This document shows positions 22,612 through 33,488 of a stretch of 64,000 bases of DNA, one piece after another (the first letter of the stretch is position 1; every line of letters begins with the position of its first letter). A program made the position numbers and the translations under genes. The stretch spans positions 1 to 64,000 of the forward strand of contig OZ237767.1 in NCBI GenBank assembly GCA_965178125.1, written 5' to 3'. This DNA is from Bilabrum cf. latius (Eukaryota; Bigyra: Bicosoecida; Bigyra; Bicosoecida). Under the pieces are notes generated by a model. It was given only the letters and a program-made list of their open reading frames with translations. It was not told where the DNA came from and did not search any database.

Positions 22612-24082
22612 GGCTGCAATGCGTGTGCCGGATAGTTGCAAGGGTGAAGCGAGCTCGTCTTCATAAAGATCTGGATCGGATCAAGATCTTTTGATCGGAT
22701 CCAGATCAGATCCAGATCTTTGGTGGATCTTCACACACCTGCTTCACACGGACCCTGACCCGGAAATCAACTGCCCATGCCGGGCATATTATCTCCTGCG
22801 ATAATCATAATAATATTAATAAAATAAAAAGTTTAGCATCCGAAATCTGGATGTCCAAAATTAATGGAAGAAGCAGCTACCTGATCCTAACGCCGGATGG
22901 GGTTCGGTGTTGATGCCAGAGTGGGAGCGCGTGAATGTCTCGATTAGGTTCCGATGGCGGTTGCGACCGGGAAGGTGCGACCAAGCCAACGGATTGCTTG
23001 CGATGACGCGCATACCCTCTCTGTGTTCAGGAGAGGGGCGGAGATTGGTAATTTTTAAAACAAAATGTAGATGGCGCCGCCAGAGGCGGAACTGCGAAAC
23101 ACGGTCTACGTAACTTGTGTAGTACTAGGAAAATAGTATTTGTAAGACCTCCAATCGAAGAAGGCTTTGTTCCTACCCATGAAACCGCAAAATAGACATT
23201 TTCTTCTGGCGACTGAAGGGATGGTACCCCAGAGCTTGCATGATAGAAGGAGATTTCATGCAAAGTGCCTCCGTGATCGCACTGGCCTGGCACTGCATGG
23301 TGGCAGACCACTAAGACAGGCCCTGTCACCTTGATTGACTGTCCTTCTCTGGATGGGAATCTGCCGCCAGAAAACCGACCCCGAGCTCAGATTTGGAGAC
23401 AAATCATATTTTTGGATGCCACAAGCGTAGGGCCAGCCTCGTTGAATACTCCGCTCACGGGAAGTAGAAGTATGTTTCAAATTGGGAGTCGGAGCGCGCG
23501 GAGAGTTCCGGTTTGATCGGACCGTGGAGAGTGGCCCTGGAATCTGGCACCCTTGTGGGAGCACGCGCAATAACTAGCGCAAAAAGATATAAATCTACGG
23601 CACAAGGTAACTGATACCTAGTACACGAGGCGCACAACGGACGTTGTAGCTAAAGTCGCCATCCAGATCAGGCACCTGTGGCGTTGCTAGGAACCATGGC
23701 GGCGCACGTGTCCTGGTTCTCCCCTAGCCGAGGATCAACGCAGCTCCACAGAACCCCGATTCTGCCTGCCCTGTGCTTATCCCCGCTTCTTCTCCTCCGC
23801 TAACCAGTCAGATGCCAACTACCAAACAGGCAGCAGTTCATGCAGACACACATCTTCAGCAGCTAATTTGGATGCATGCAGCAAGTGTCCTCAAGGTGCG
23901 AAAGCTCCTCGAGTCTCTCCATCATCTTGGTCATCGATGATTTCACGGCTTGAATCCGGATACTGGATCGGGATTAATCTGCTGCAGGGTAGGGAAACCA
24001 AGCAAACTTAACAAATTGCAAATTGCAACCCCCGACGGCAACTTCGCACGGAGCAAGCACTCCATGGAAGAAACAAGACATG
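22612..24082. other. Gene-free stretch upstream of the surface-protein gene
   Basis: 1.47 kb with no coding frame I can support beyond short chance ORFs. It contains the GATC cluster, an AT-rich patch at 22800-22850 and TTGCAA-type hexamers at 24010-24030. Confidence 0.55.
22667..22730. repeat. GATC-dense imperfect palindromes
   Basis: About ten GATC tetramers in 64 bases, built from AGATC, GGATC and GATCC blocks that pair with one another. The cluster lies just upstream of the surface-protein gene's start (22611, minus strand), in a plausible promoter position. Similar but looser GGATC/ATCCGG clusters occur near 23945-23970 and 59820-59900. Confidence 0.65.
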
Positions 24083-26743
24083 TCAGCTCAGAGGAGGCGC
24101 CTTGAGCTTCCAGAGCACCGACCCCTGGTACGGCACGACCGACACGTTGATCGACTTCATCCAGCCGTTTGCGTTGAAGCCCCCGACCCACTTGGGGTCC
24201 TGCATGGCGAGCGTTGCCAGCTGTCCGGGCTGCCTGGTCTGCATCTCCGTATGCACGAGGTCACCATACCCGTCCGAGTTTGGGTGCGCCTGGAACTTGT
24301 CCAGTGCGGCTGCACCTCCATCCCCGGCCATCCTGGCCCACAGGCTCCTCATGCCGGCCAGCGCCAGGGACACGTTCGCATGCGCCGGGTAGGTCGCGCT
24401 GGCGTTCGAGGCCCACTCCTGCTCGTGCTGCATGGCCCACCGGGACCAGGCGCTCTCGTTCAGAGGCACACCCGCCTCGTTGGCCTGCACCACCCGGCCC
24501 ACGAACTCCCCCCAGCTGCTGGCGTACAGCGTGCCTGCGATCCCGGCCCACTGCCGCTGGGCGTACGACTGCAGCACGGCCCCAGTCCCCTCCACGGGCC
24601 CCCACAGCGTGATGAGCCACTTGGCGTTGGTCACGTACTGCCTCTCCCTGGCCTGTGCCCCGGCAGACCCTGGACTCTCGCCGGCTGCCTGTGAGACAGC
24701 TGCTGCCATGTCCCTGGCCCCCTGCACCCATGGGCCCAGCATGAACTCGTCACACCCGCTGAGCACTGCGTCGATGTCTTTCACCTGCTCCACCAGCAGG
24801 GCCCCCAGCATCCTCGTGCTCTCGGTCCTGTTCTCGCTGTAGGCCGCCATGGCCATCCCGTACGTGTCCTCGAACCATGTGGTGGCCTCCTGCCGAGTGA
24901 CGTCCACCACATCGCGCAGCAGCATGGGACGGCCCACCCACCAGCTGGCAGAGGCTGCATTCGCTGCACCGGGTCCTCCCCCGTCCCCATCCCCACCGGC
25001 CGGGTGCCCCACCCCGATGGCAGCCGACAGGTTGCGCCAGGCGTCCGTGAGGGCAGACGCGTCATACCAGTACCCGAGGTTGCCTTGGTGCAGCCCCGGG
25101 CGGAACATCCACGCGGCCGTGTCCCTTTGTAGCGTGTAGTTATACACGGCTGTGTGCAGAGCCTCCCAGCCCTGGATCACCAGCTGCCGGGCATCGCTCG
25201 GGACGTCCTGGTCCTGCAGGCCATACCTGGGTGTGACGAACGAATGTAGCAGCCAGTCCCCGATCGCATCTGCAGTGGGCTGCACCTGTTCCCAGCCCAG
25301 GTCCGCCAGCAGCCTGTACATGACTGGGTTGTCGTGGATGCCCTCGGGGGAGGACCCCACGCCCGCCATGCCGCCACCGTGAGAGGTCGCGTTCCCCACG
25401 GCCGCCGCAACATGGGTCAGGTTCCCGAAGATGCCCACGCGCCCGCCCCCGTTGTTGAGCACGCACCACACGAAGTCCTGTCCGAAGAACCCCTCCGTCT
25501 CCTGCCAGATGGGGTACTTGAAGGCAGCCAGGTCCAGCACCAGCATGCGGCCCATGGGTACCCCCGTGACGAATGACTTGATCTGAGGGGGCTTCCAGAA
25601 AGCCGGCTCGAAGGAAAATGCCCACCCCTGGATCACCCACACCGCGTCGGGGTCCACCTCGGCCATTGAACCGAACGTTCGTGAAGCCGCAGAGGCCAGG
25701 AACTCGGTGTCGTTGGACTGCGGCAGCATCTCGTTGTAGCTGTCCGCATTGAACAGGTGCGGGGTCCCCGGCTGCCCTAGCCCACCCATGGTCTGGTTGT
25801 AGAGCCTCAAAAAGTTTTTCTGGATCTGGTCGAATAGAGGGTCCGTTGGCTCGAGGAACCCGTCCTCGGTGAACTGCTCCGGCATGCCCGCCCAGTAGGG
25901 AGACCTCGTGATGTTGGCGTCAGGGAACAAGTCCTGCAGGGCCAGAGGGACGTGCACCGCGAAGGCCGGCATGATGGGCAGGAAGCCGAGGGAGCGAGCG
26001 TGGGCGAGCACCTCCCTGGCCATGCCAGCCTGCCACGAGCGGAAGGCGGGGTCCAGCGGGCCCATCCATCCGCGCATGTTGCCCATGCGGGGCCCACTCC
26101 AGGCCAGGAAGGCAGGGCCGGCGAAGAAGCGCTGCAGCTGCTCCTCGGTGACCCCCAGCGCGGCAAAGACCTCGGCCCACACGAACTCCTGACCCTGGAA
26201 CAGAACCGGGGCGTTGTAGCCCTGCAGGGCGATCACATCTAGCTCGCGGATCCACTCATCAGTGCCCCAGAAGGGCATAGAGTAGGAATGCGCCACGACG
26301 TTGTAGTTGTACCGGATCGAGTGCTTCGCGGTTGTTGCGATCTGCATCGGCGCGCCCGGCAGCGGGGATGCCGGAGTTCCAAGGCAAGCGAGCTGCTTGC
26401 CCGGCCTGTCAACATCGCATCCAACCTTGTGGAGGTAGTCTCCAAGCGCCCTGGCGGCCGCTACCCCAGAGGAAGCGGCAACGATCATTTGGTTCGTTTC
26501 GATCCGGATATCGTAGCTGTCCAGCGGCCGCCCGTTCTGATCGTGACCGTAACCCGTTTGCACGAATGTCAGCCGTACATTGTCAAGCCTGCTGCCTAGC
26601 ACTCTGCGATACAGCGAGGATGCTGCCGTTGAATTTAGAGCCGGGAACTCAGTGTGTCTCGAGGCCTGTTGCGTGCTCAGGCGATTAGCAGCAGTCTGCG
26701 CCGCGTATGCCGCGAAAAGAAACGGGAGAAATTGATGAACCAT
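24083..26743 (-). CDS. NAGLU: Alpha-N-acetylglucosaminidase (GH89)
   Basis: A single-exon 886-residue protein. The start at 26743 gives MVHQFLPFLFAAYAAQTAAN, a signal peptide, and lies 160 bp after the stop of the upstream gene. The GH89 family removes terminal alpha-linked GlcNAc, in animals from heparan sulfate in lysosomes. Family hallmarks are ordered as expected: GYNAPVLFQGQEFVWAEVF, the block GPAFLAWSGPRMGNMRGWMG, HLFNADSYNEMLPQSND (the NEM glutamate corresponds to a catalytic position of human NAGLU), VWVIQGWAFSFEPAFW, LVLDLAAFKYPIW and FVWCVLNNGGG. The length exceeds human NAGLU (743) through a C-terminal extension. No TAG is used in 886 codons, unlike its neighbours. The substrate in this organism is unknown; secretion to a digestive vacuole is inferred. 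Confidence 0.93.
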   Translation of the reverse strand: MVHQFLPFLFAAYAAQTAANRLSTQQASRHTEFPALNSTAASSLYRRVLGSRLDNVRLTFVQTGYGHDQNGRPLDSYDIRIETNQMIVAASSGVAAARALGDYLHKVGCDVDRPGKQLACLGTPASPLPGAPMQIATTAKHSIRYNYNVVAHSYSMPFWGTDEWIRELDVIALQGYNAPVLFQGQEFVWAEVFAALGVTEEQLQRFFAGPAFLAWSGPRMGNMRGWMGPLDPAFRSWQAGMAREVLAHARSLGFLPIMPAFAVHVPLALQDLFPDANITRSPYWAGMPEQFTEDGFLEPTDPLFDQIQKNFLRLYNQTMGGLGQPGTPHLFNADSYNEMLPQSNDTEFLASAASRTFGSMAEVDPDAVWVIQGWAFSFEPAFWKPPQIKSFVTGVPMGRMLVLDLAAFKYPIWQETEGFFGQDFVWCVLNNGGGRVGIFGNLTHVAAAVGNATSHGGGMAGVGSSPEGIHDNPVMYRLLADLGWEQVQPTADAIGDWLLHSFVTPRYGLQDQDVPSDARQLVIQGWEALHTAVYNYTLQRDTAAWMFRPGLHQGNLGYWYDASALTDAWRNLSAAIGVGHPAGGDGDGGGPGAANAASASWWVGRPMLLRDVVDVTRQEATTWFEDTYGMAMAAYSENRTESTRMLGALLVEQVKDIDAVLSGCDEFMLGPWVQGARDMAAAVSQAAGESPGSAGAQARERQYVTNAKWLITLWGPVEGTGAVLQSYAQRQWAGIAGTLYASSWGEFVGRVVQANEAGVPLNESAWSRWAMQHEQEWASNASATYPAHANVSLALAGMRSLWARMAGDGGAAALDKFQAHPNSDGYGDLVHTEMQTRQPGQLATLAMQDPKWVGGFNANGWMKSINVSVVPYQGSVLWKLKAPPLS

Positions 26744-26903
26744 AGGGAACAGGTCGTGGATGCCCTGAGAACGAGCAGAAGACGGCGGAAAATGCCAACA
26801 GAAGACCACAGGGCGATCTTGCGACCATAATGATACACCAGAACCCAAGGTGAATAATCCGATTCTTGGCCTGTTCAACAACCAACTAGACAACATGAAC
26901 GAC

Positions 26904-28340
26904 TCAAACCATTTCTGTGAGCCGGGCCTACGACGAGGATTGGTGCAAGCCGCTGGTTGCTGCGCCGTTGGGAAGGTCCTGCCTACCTCCACCACTGCCA
27001 CCATTTTGGCTGCCTTGAAGCGCCTCGCCCACGCCCGTCTTTTCCGACCCTTCGCCTTCCCGCCTTTCGTCCGCCTTACCTCCCTACTCCTCTTTGTCCT
27101 CGTCCTGGTCCTGGTCCTCCCCTCCCGCCTGGGGCCACTGAGGCATGCCCGCCATCCGCACGGCAATCAGGGCGTCCAAAATGATCTGCACGAAGTGTGA
27201 CAGGATGCAGGGAATCACCAGCAGACCGGGGGGCCCTGCCGCAGTCTCCCCCAGCGCCTCGATCACGGCAACTGCCGTTCCCAGCGTCTTCTGCGAGGCG
27301 CACAGCACAACGGCCTTCCGCTCCGGCGCCTTGGCAGGCAGCCAGGTTGCAACCGCGGCGTAGTTCAGCACGAGCATCACCAGGTGCAGCGTGATGCCCA
27401 GCAGGGCCACGTATACCAGATCAGCCGCGCTCACCGCCTTGAAATCCTCTTCGGCCTGTGACACCTTGACCCACGGTATGAGCACCAGCAGCACGGAGGA
27501 CCCCACCTTGATGTACGGCTTGAGGGCCTTCACCAGGGCAGGCACACCGGGGATGAACTGGAGCAGCTTACCCACCACCACGGGCAGGAATATGGTCAGC
27601 AGCAGCCGCAGCAGCAGCGCACCCGCGTCGATGCTTGCCTGCCCCCCCTCGTCTGCCTGGCCTCCGGTAGCCGTGCCGTTGGCGGTGCCGTTGGCTGCAG
27701 CATCATGCTGGTCGCCACTATCGTCGGTCACATCCACCAGAGTGGCCTGCAGCCAAAAAGGGGCCGTCACTGTGGCAAGCACATTGGTCACCACGCTGAA
27801 GAGCAGCGCCAGCGCCACGTTTCCCTTGGCCTGGCCCGTCAGGACAGCGCAAGAGGATATCGTCGTGGGCATGGCGGCGAACAGAGCGAGGCCATTTGCA
27901 AACGTTCGTTCATCCAGCGGGATGGCGGAGAGCGCGAATCCGAGCAGCGGGCTGAGGCCTAGGATGAACACCGTGCCCCACAGGGCCGATGGCCAGGACT
28001 GCAGGGCCTCGAGCACCTCGTCTGTCTTTAGCTACAGACCCGACACTAAGAAAATCCCTACCACGCAAATTGTAGTGAGAGGTGTATCGCCAAAGAATTG
28101 GCCAGGGTCGGGGACGAGGGCACCAAACACTACCAAAATGACGAGCAGCGCAGGAAGGTGCCACTTGAGCAGGTTTGCGCACACGCAATCCCACGTGCTG
28201 ACTGGTTCCTTTGTTCGGCTCTGATTCCCGCCTTGCCTTTCGGAATCGGCCTAGTCTTGCCTTGACTCAAGGGGCTCATCCCCGCTTGAGACTTGTTGAT
28301 CCACGTCGTCGCCAGTCTTTGCCTCGTTCCGTGAGTCCAT
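26904..28340 (-). CDS. SLC10-type (BASS/RCH1-like) transporter
   Basis: A single-exon 478-residue multipass protein of the bile-acid:sodium-symporter superfamily, closest in feel to SLC10A7/RCH1 and plant BASS4. It runs from ATG 28340 to TGA 26904-26906. A hydrophilic N-terminus is followed by about nine to ten helices. Family signs are FLVSGL-X-LKTDEV (FFNSGLSLKTEEL in SLC10A7 as I recall it), LFILGLSPLLGFAL-type helix 3 and the GLALFAAMPTTISSCAVLT motif with its TTISS substrate/cation site. The C-terminus is long, acidic then Gly/Ser-rich. Four TAGs fall at residues 30, 103, 419 and 471. The TAG at residue 103 sits inside the conserved helix-2 region, so it cannot be a terminator without deleting nearly the whole transporter. 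Substrate unknown; SLC10A7/RCH1 relatives affect calcium handling and glycosylation. Confidence 0.85.
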
Positions 28341-28671
28341 TGAACTAATCTCCGTTTCAATATCGTGCTATTATGTATCGAATCAACACCGCGCAAGTAT
28401 ATAGCGATGGAAGGAGTTTACGTCCTCTCTGTGAGGGCATCCGATTCGTTGTCGTCGCGAGCCTCCCTGAGGACCCTCATTTCCGGCTTCACACGGTGGC
28501 TGCCGGAGTCCAGGCGGGGCGCTCCGCTCCCTGCATCCTGTTTGCAGAGCTAGTCAACAAGGCAGTACAAGGTATTCAGATTCAGTCTGTACCTATCTGC
28601 CACGTTTCACTTTCGGACCGATTTTTTGTTTGGATTCATTCGGCAGAGCCATCGACAACGGCTCCGAAAAG
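28341..28671. promoter_or_regulatory. Probable shared promoter of divergent genes
   Basis: 331 bp separate the ATG of the SLC10-type gene (minus) from the first confident ATG of the WW gene (plus). No TATA box is clear. A frame from 28373 (MYRINTAQVYSDGRS...) also looks protein-like and could be a 5' exon of the WW gene, but I could not find a phase-matching splice pair, so I left it out. Confidence 0.35.
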
Positions 28672-31600
28672 ATGGGACAGAGGCTTACCGCGGCATGGCG
28701 CTATCTGGTACCGGAGCTTACCGACGAAACTGCCACTGTAGATCATCCCGTATACATTGCCACATCGTGCGACCCCTTTGGTGTGTGCTTCTACTACAAG
28801 CCATTCCTGCCACAGAATGTGCTGCCGCTACATGTTTGGCAAAAGCTGTGCAAGGATGCTCAACAAGTAGGAATAGGAACAAGGCAGCTGCAAGAGCTTT
28901 TGATGTTATTGTGTAGATCTGATGAACCCTCGTGGGGCACTCTGCGCCTTGTGACCATGCTGCGATTCGTGGACCCCAGGTGCAGGCGGGTGCTCATGCG
29001 GCTGCTTCGAGTGGCAGCGAGGAGGGGCGAGCGCAGGATTATGTACGAAGACGCGGTTCGGCTGCTCGTAGACCTGGGAGCGCTTGATTTCTAGCAGCTG
29101 ATAGAGGCCTGCGTCCAGGTCACACTCAAGCGCAGCCTCATCGACGTGGCCGGCGTCCGCGCATGCATCCGCTTCCAGGCCACCGACGAGCTGGGCCCCT
29201 TTGCCCGCATGGTGCTGTCTAGGATGGACTCTGAGATGGTGGGGGCTCAGCACACCATGGAAGCTGCGGTGCATATCTTCTTGCGGTACCCAGTGCTGGC
29301 CCACCCCTTCCTGCTCCTGCAGCGGGGCATCCAGAAGAGGACGCTGGGGTTTAGGTTCTGGACCAACTACCACACCAGGCAGCGCTCTTTGCTCCTGAGA
29401 CCCGAGTTCTCGATCGCCGACCTGCGAGCCATGACAGCCCGCGTGCTGCTCATAGAGGCCGTTTCGGAGCTGGCGCACCCCTTCCTGTTCGGGTCTGCCA
29501 GCACACTTGCTGTCACGGAAGATGGCACTGTTGTGCACGCGGGCGCCGCGCGCGGCAGCGGAACCTCTCGAGCTGGCTCCGTATCCGGTAAATCCTCCGT
29601 CCGCTCACAAGAGGCCGGACCCGTGATCGATGCCGGTGATTTGCCCTACGGCGCCGATGATGCTCTGCAAGGGGGGCGGGGCGGAGGACACGGCAGCTCG
29701 GGTGCCGTTCGTGGTGGTAGGCCAGTCGACGTGTCACACGTGGGTCTGAGTGGCGGCTCGAGTGAAGGCGCTCTCGTGGTTGCGGGGCCATCAGTGGTGC
29801 AGCGGACTGCGTCCCCTGCTGGGCCGTCTCAATCGATCTCGAATGCCGGTGGAGATACCGGTGGAGGCGCGGGAGGGAGTCAGGCAGCCAAGCACACCCA
29901 CGCGCAGCTTGTCGTCTCTCGGCCGGGAACGGGAGCAGAGGGAACAAGCATGAGTTCTGGCCTCGTGTCATACTCACAGACCTCCCAGCCGACCTGGGAC
30001 TTGGACCTGCACAGGGAGTCGATCGCATCCGCAGGGGCGTTGGGCCAGCTCGCCGCCGTGGACAAGCGGACAATCTTGCCGCCGGTCGTTGTCAGCCTGC
30101 CGCAGCCCCCGCGCCTGCAAGCCATCGCTGGAGATGCCTCATGGGCAAATAAACACCCACCGCCGCACGGATCAGCCGCGGATTTCGCGCTCACGTCGAT
30201 GCAGATCGCCCGTCGCGTGCTCATGCACGCCACTGCCAACCTCTCCTCCCCCGATCACCTGGTTGAAAAGACGCCTTGCCTGCTGTGCCAGCGGGAGATG
30301 AGGACGCTGAAGAGCGCACGATTCAGAAGAGGCAGCGGCACATCTGCAGGGGGGTCAGGGAAGAAGGCTCGGTCCCGGTCCCGCCGCAGGAGCAGCGCCT
30401 TGGATCTGCTCGTGGCGCAGGACAGGATGAGGGAGGGCAAGTCGCAGCGAGCGGGGGGTGGGGAGGCGCTTGCAAGGCTGTAGGCCAGCAACGGGGACTA
30501 GAATACAAATGGAATGCAGGCGCTGCCACAAGGTGGCTTCCCAGGTGTGGGGGGTTTGCAGCCGCAGCAAGTCTAGCAGCAACCGATTGCTACATATATG
30601 CACGGCGGGAGGAAGAAGCGGCTCGTGTGGAAATGGAGGGACCCGAGGCAAGGCTTCAGCGCGCGGCTGTCACGGAAGCGAGTGGCCAAAGGCGCAGTAG
30701 CCAGGACAGGGGAGAGCATGGCAGGCCAGCCGCGCATGCAGGTGGCAGTGGCCACGGACCGGCACATGGAGAGGCCAGAGAGCGAGATTGAGGACGGGTT
30801 CTCATTTGAGCTAGAGTCCAAGTCTGTCGATGAGCAAGACCAGCGGGAGTCCAAGTCTGTCGATGAGCAAGACCAGCGGGAGTCCAAGTCTGTCGATGAG
30901 CAAGACCAGCGGGAGTCCAAGTCTGTCGATGAGCAAGACCAGCGGGAGTCCAAGTCTGTCGATGAGCAAGACCAGCGGGAGTCCAAGTCTGTCGATGAGC
31001 AAGACCAGCGGGAGTCCAAGGTTGGCAGCAAAGAGCAGCCTGACCATCCATAGGATACCATGGGTGCGGCCAGTGGGCCCAAGCTGGTTGCGAGCGATGG
31101 TAGTCAAGAGGATGTGTTTGCAGAGGAACACAGCCCCGGCTCTGCGGAAGCCATTGTCAGTCGAGGGCAGAATGGTGCTGCGCAGCTCGCGGATACCTAG
31201 TTGTAGGGCGATTTACCCAGGTCAGTTCCATCTCTGGATGGCGAGTCTATACCGGCCGACATGCAACTTGCGGCAACTGACGAAGCCACCAGTCTCGGCT
31301 CTGAGAAACCGGCGGGGAGTTTTGACGAAGGGAACCTTAATGAAGAGTCGTTTGTACCGGTTCGATCATCGCAAGGACAGGACCTTGATGGAAGCCAAGC
31401 ATAGAAACTTGATCGATACCATAGGCGAGGGGGTCAAGCGGACGAGGGCGAGGCTGCCGGCGCTGCCAGTAGCTTGTCTCGCATTCCCCAAACCGCATCG
31501 GTAGCACCGAACATAGACTCACACCAGCTTTTCGACGTTGTCGTTCATCCCCCGGAGGAGAGGTCGGGCCTGCATGCCAGTAATGATTTCGAACTACCTG

Positions 31601-32061
31601 TCGAGGCTGGGTTGCAGGAGCGGCCAGAGCCCCAGCACAGGCCGAAGCCTGCTGCCCCACCGCCCTTTAAGGACCCTAGGCCGGTGAATCTGTCTGGGTC
31701 TGGATTTTGCGGAGAGTGTGAGGCATATCTACACGGGGCTATGGCGGACTAGTTCGGGTTCAAGCTGGCCAAGCAAGTCCTTGAGGCGTGCGTGGTGCCC
31801 CAGCGCACGTCCAAGCTGCTGGACAAGTTCGATGCTCACGCACAGCTAGAGCAGCAGCCTCTGGTGCAAAGAAGGTAGCAGCAAGCAGAGGCAAGCTCGC
31901 AGTCGGGCACTCGTGCATAGTTCCAGTTCAAGGACGCGCACTGGATCCAGCTGTTCGACGACCACAGCGAGGAGTTCTTCTACCACGACGTCACCACGGG
32001 GCGCTCTTAGTGGGAGAAGCCGGCTCGATTCAAGCCCTTCGATATGCAGCATTTGTCATAA
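28672..32061 (+). CDS. WW-domain protein with twelve in-frame TAGs
   Basis: A single 1130-codon frame from ATG 28672 to TAA 32059-32061, interrupted only by TAG codons (residues 141, 604, 610, 635, 794, 843, 845, 911, 1027, 1069, 1083, 1113). Residues 1-280 are helical and globular (HVWQKLCKDAQQVG, LIDVAGVRACIRFQATDELG) without a recognised name. The middle is Ser/Gly-rich and disordered, with a possible CxxC pair (CLLCQREM). Residues ~715-780 are six 11-residue repeats of SKSVDEQDQRE. A second CxxC (FCGECEAYLH) precedes the C-terminal WW domain (HWIQLFDDHSEEFFYHD...GRS-X-WEKPARF). WW domains bind Pro-rich ligands; both Trp and the final Pro are present. The exact 5' end is unsure because the frame is open upstream of the ATG. 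Localisation unknown. Confidence 0.8.
30814..31011 (+). repeat. Coding 33-bp minisatellite, six copies
   Basis: Six essentially identical 33-bp units (GAGTCCAAGTCTGTCGATGA...) in the WW gene, encoding an 11-residue acidic/Gln repeat. The near-perfect identity implies recent expansion or homogenisation. Confidence 0.95.
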
Positions 32062-32274
32062 AATACCACGATTCGATTTCTTGCCAGCACAGACCCATCA
32101 TCGATCCACAAGGATGCGAGCACGCCCCGTACCGGCGTGAATTCCGTGACAGACTTTTGCAGTATGTGTGCGTCTTGCGATCAATATAGCGCGAGAAGAG
32201 AACATCTATATGGCAGAGCAATCACGCAGCTGCATCGTCAATACAGCTACGCCTGTGTGCAGGTAAACCGCCAG

Positions 32275-33288
32275 TCAGCCGGCCAGTCGGCTGGCTGTTG
32301 CCTGCAGCGCCTCAAACCACGCGTCCCACTGCTGGTCGGGCGGCACCAGGGCTTCGGCCTCTTTCCCTGCGGCAGCCGGCCAGCTGAGCACGATCTGCCG
32401 CTTGCCCTCGGGCGACCTCCGCTCGCTCACCTGTGCGCCCCCAGCCAGCTCTACCTGCCCTTTAGGAATCACAGCCCAGGGCTGTCTCCAAGCCCGCTCC
32501 ATGTCGGCCCCTGTGGTGTACCAACGCAAGAAGGGTCCGTCCAGCACGAAGAACCGCTCCACTGGCCGCTTGAGAGCACCAACGCCCAGCGAGAATCCAC
32601 CGAGCTTCACCATCGGGCCCCGCATCCCCCGCGAAGCAAATTTAATCTGCTTCAGCAAAGAGCTACCGTGCGTACTACTGTCAGAGTGGGAGGCGCTTGC
32701 CCTCTCTGCAGCACGAGCCGATTGCGGAGGGACGCTGCCGCCGCTCGATGCAGTCGAGGAAGCTGCGGTGCCACCAGTGGCGGCTGCAAGAACCGAGCGG
32801 TTCGGCACCACTGCCCGTGATGACGACGCATGATATGGGCTGCCTAAAGCCGGGCTAGATCGCCCACTAGATACCACTGTGGATGCCTTGTGCTGTGCTG
32901 CAGACAGCGTCGCCCGGGCCGGCGAGGAGGGCCGCTGGGCCTGTACCGACGTGGCAAATGGGTTCCCTGGTGGAGCTTGCGAATTCTCTCCACTGCGTCT
33001 ACTTGGCTGCGACTTGCTTGGACCATTCGATGGAGGCATGCTGATTGATTGAGTTGAGAATGGGTTTCCAGGTGCTGGCGACTGTGCGGGCTTCGGCCGT
33101 GTGTCTTGGGTTGCCACTCCGGACAAATTGGATGTAGCTGCAGCTGCAGCGCCACCAGGTCCCCCTTCGAATGGGTTACCAGGCGACACGTTCGGCTGGA
33201 CGGCCGCCGTGGGCTTTGCGTCCCCGAACGGGTTACCAGGGGCAGCTGTCGTGCTTGCGCTTGCAAATGGGTTTCCTGGGGTCGCCAT
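32275..33288 (-). CDS. PH-domain protein with GNPF repeats
   Basis: A single-exon 337-residue protein, ATG 33288 to TGA 32275-32277. The N-terminal ~125 residues are disordered and carry several GNPF motifs (MATPGNPF, then at ~17, ~37, ~72 and ~105). NPF is the ligand of EH domains in endocytic adaptors. Residues ~225-337 form a PH-like domain: VERFFVLDGPFLRWY is the typical second strand, and QWDAWFEALQATASRL is the C-terminal helix with its conserved Trp. The family role is membrane phosphoinositide binding; an endocytic adaptor role is my inference. It contains no TAG codon. It converges with the WW gene, with 213 bp between the stops. Confidence 0.85.
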   Translation of the reverse strand: MATPGNPFASASTTAAPGNPFGDAKPTAAVQPNVSPGNPFEGGPGGAAAAATSNLSGVATQDTRPKPAQSPAPGNPFSTQSISMPPSNGPSKSQPSRRSGENSQAPPGNPFATSVQAQRPSSPARATLSAAQHKASTVVSSGRSSPALGSPYHASSSRAVVPNRSVLAAATGGTAASSTASSGGSVPPQSARAAERASASHSDSSTHGSSLLKQIKFASRGMRGPMVKLGGFSLGVGALKRPVERFFVLDGPFLRWYTTGADMERAWRQPWAVIPKGQVELAGGAQVSERRSPEGKRQIVLSWPAAAGKEAEALVPPDQQWDAWFEALQATASRLAG

Positions 33289-33488
33289 TGTCTCAAATAC
33301 TATTTATATCCCCCATGGTTGGTTAACGTGTGCTGCGGGGAGATACCTATCAGTAAGTTTCGAAGGTATTGGTCATGTGGCGCAGGTTGAACCGGAACTG
33401 ATCCATCTGCAGCAGTGGCCAACATATTGCATAGAATAAATTAACGTGGCAAACTTTATTTGCTATCGAACAAATGTGCTCTTTCTAA

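Noticed and set aside
27084-27166. Extended N-terminus of NAGLU from 27166
   Set aside because: That upstream frame overlaps the SLC10-type gene's 3' end on the same strand and reads as Arg/Thr low complexity; the signal peptide at 26743 is a far better start.
28373-28741. 123-codon ORF starting MYRINTAQ as a separate gene or 5' exon
   Set aside because: Protein-like, but overlaps the WW gene in another frame and I found no phase-compatible splice pair. Left unannotated.
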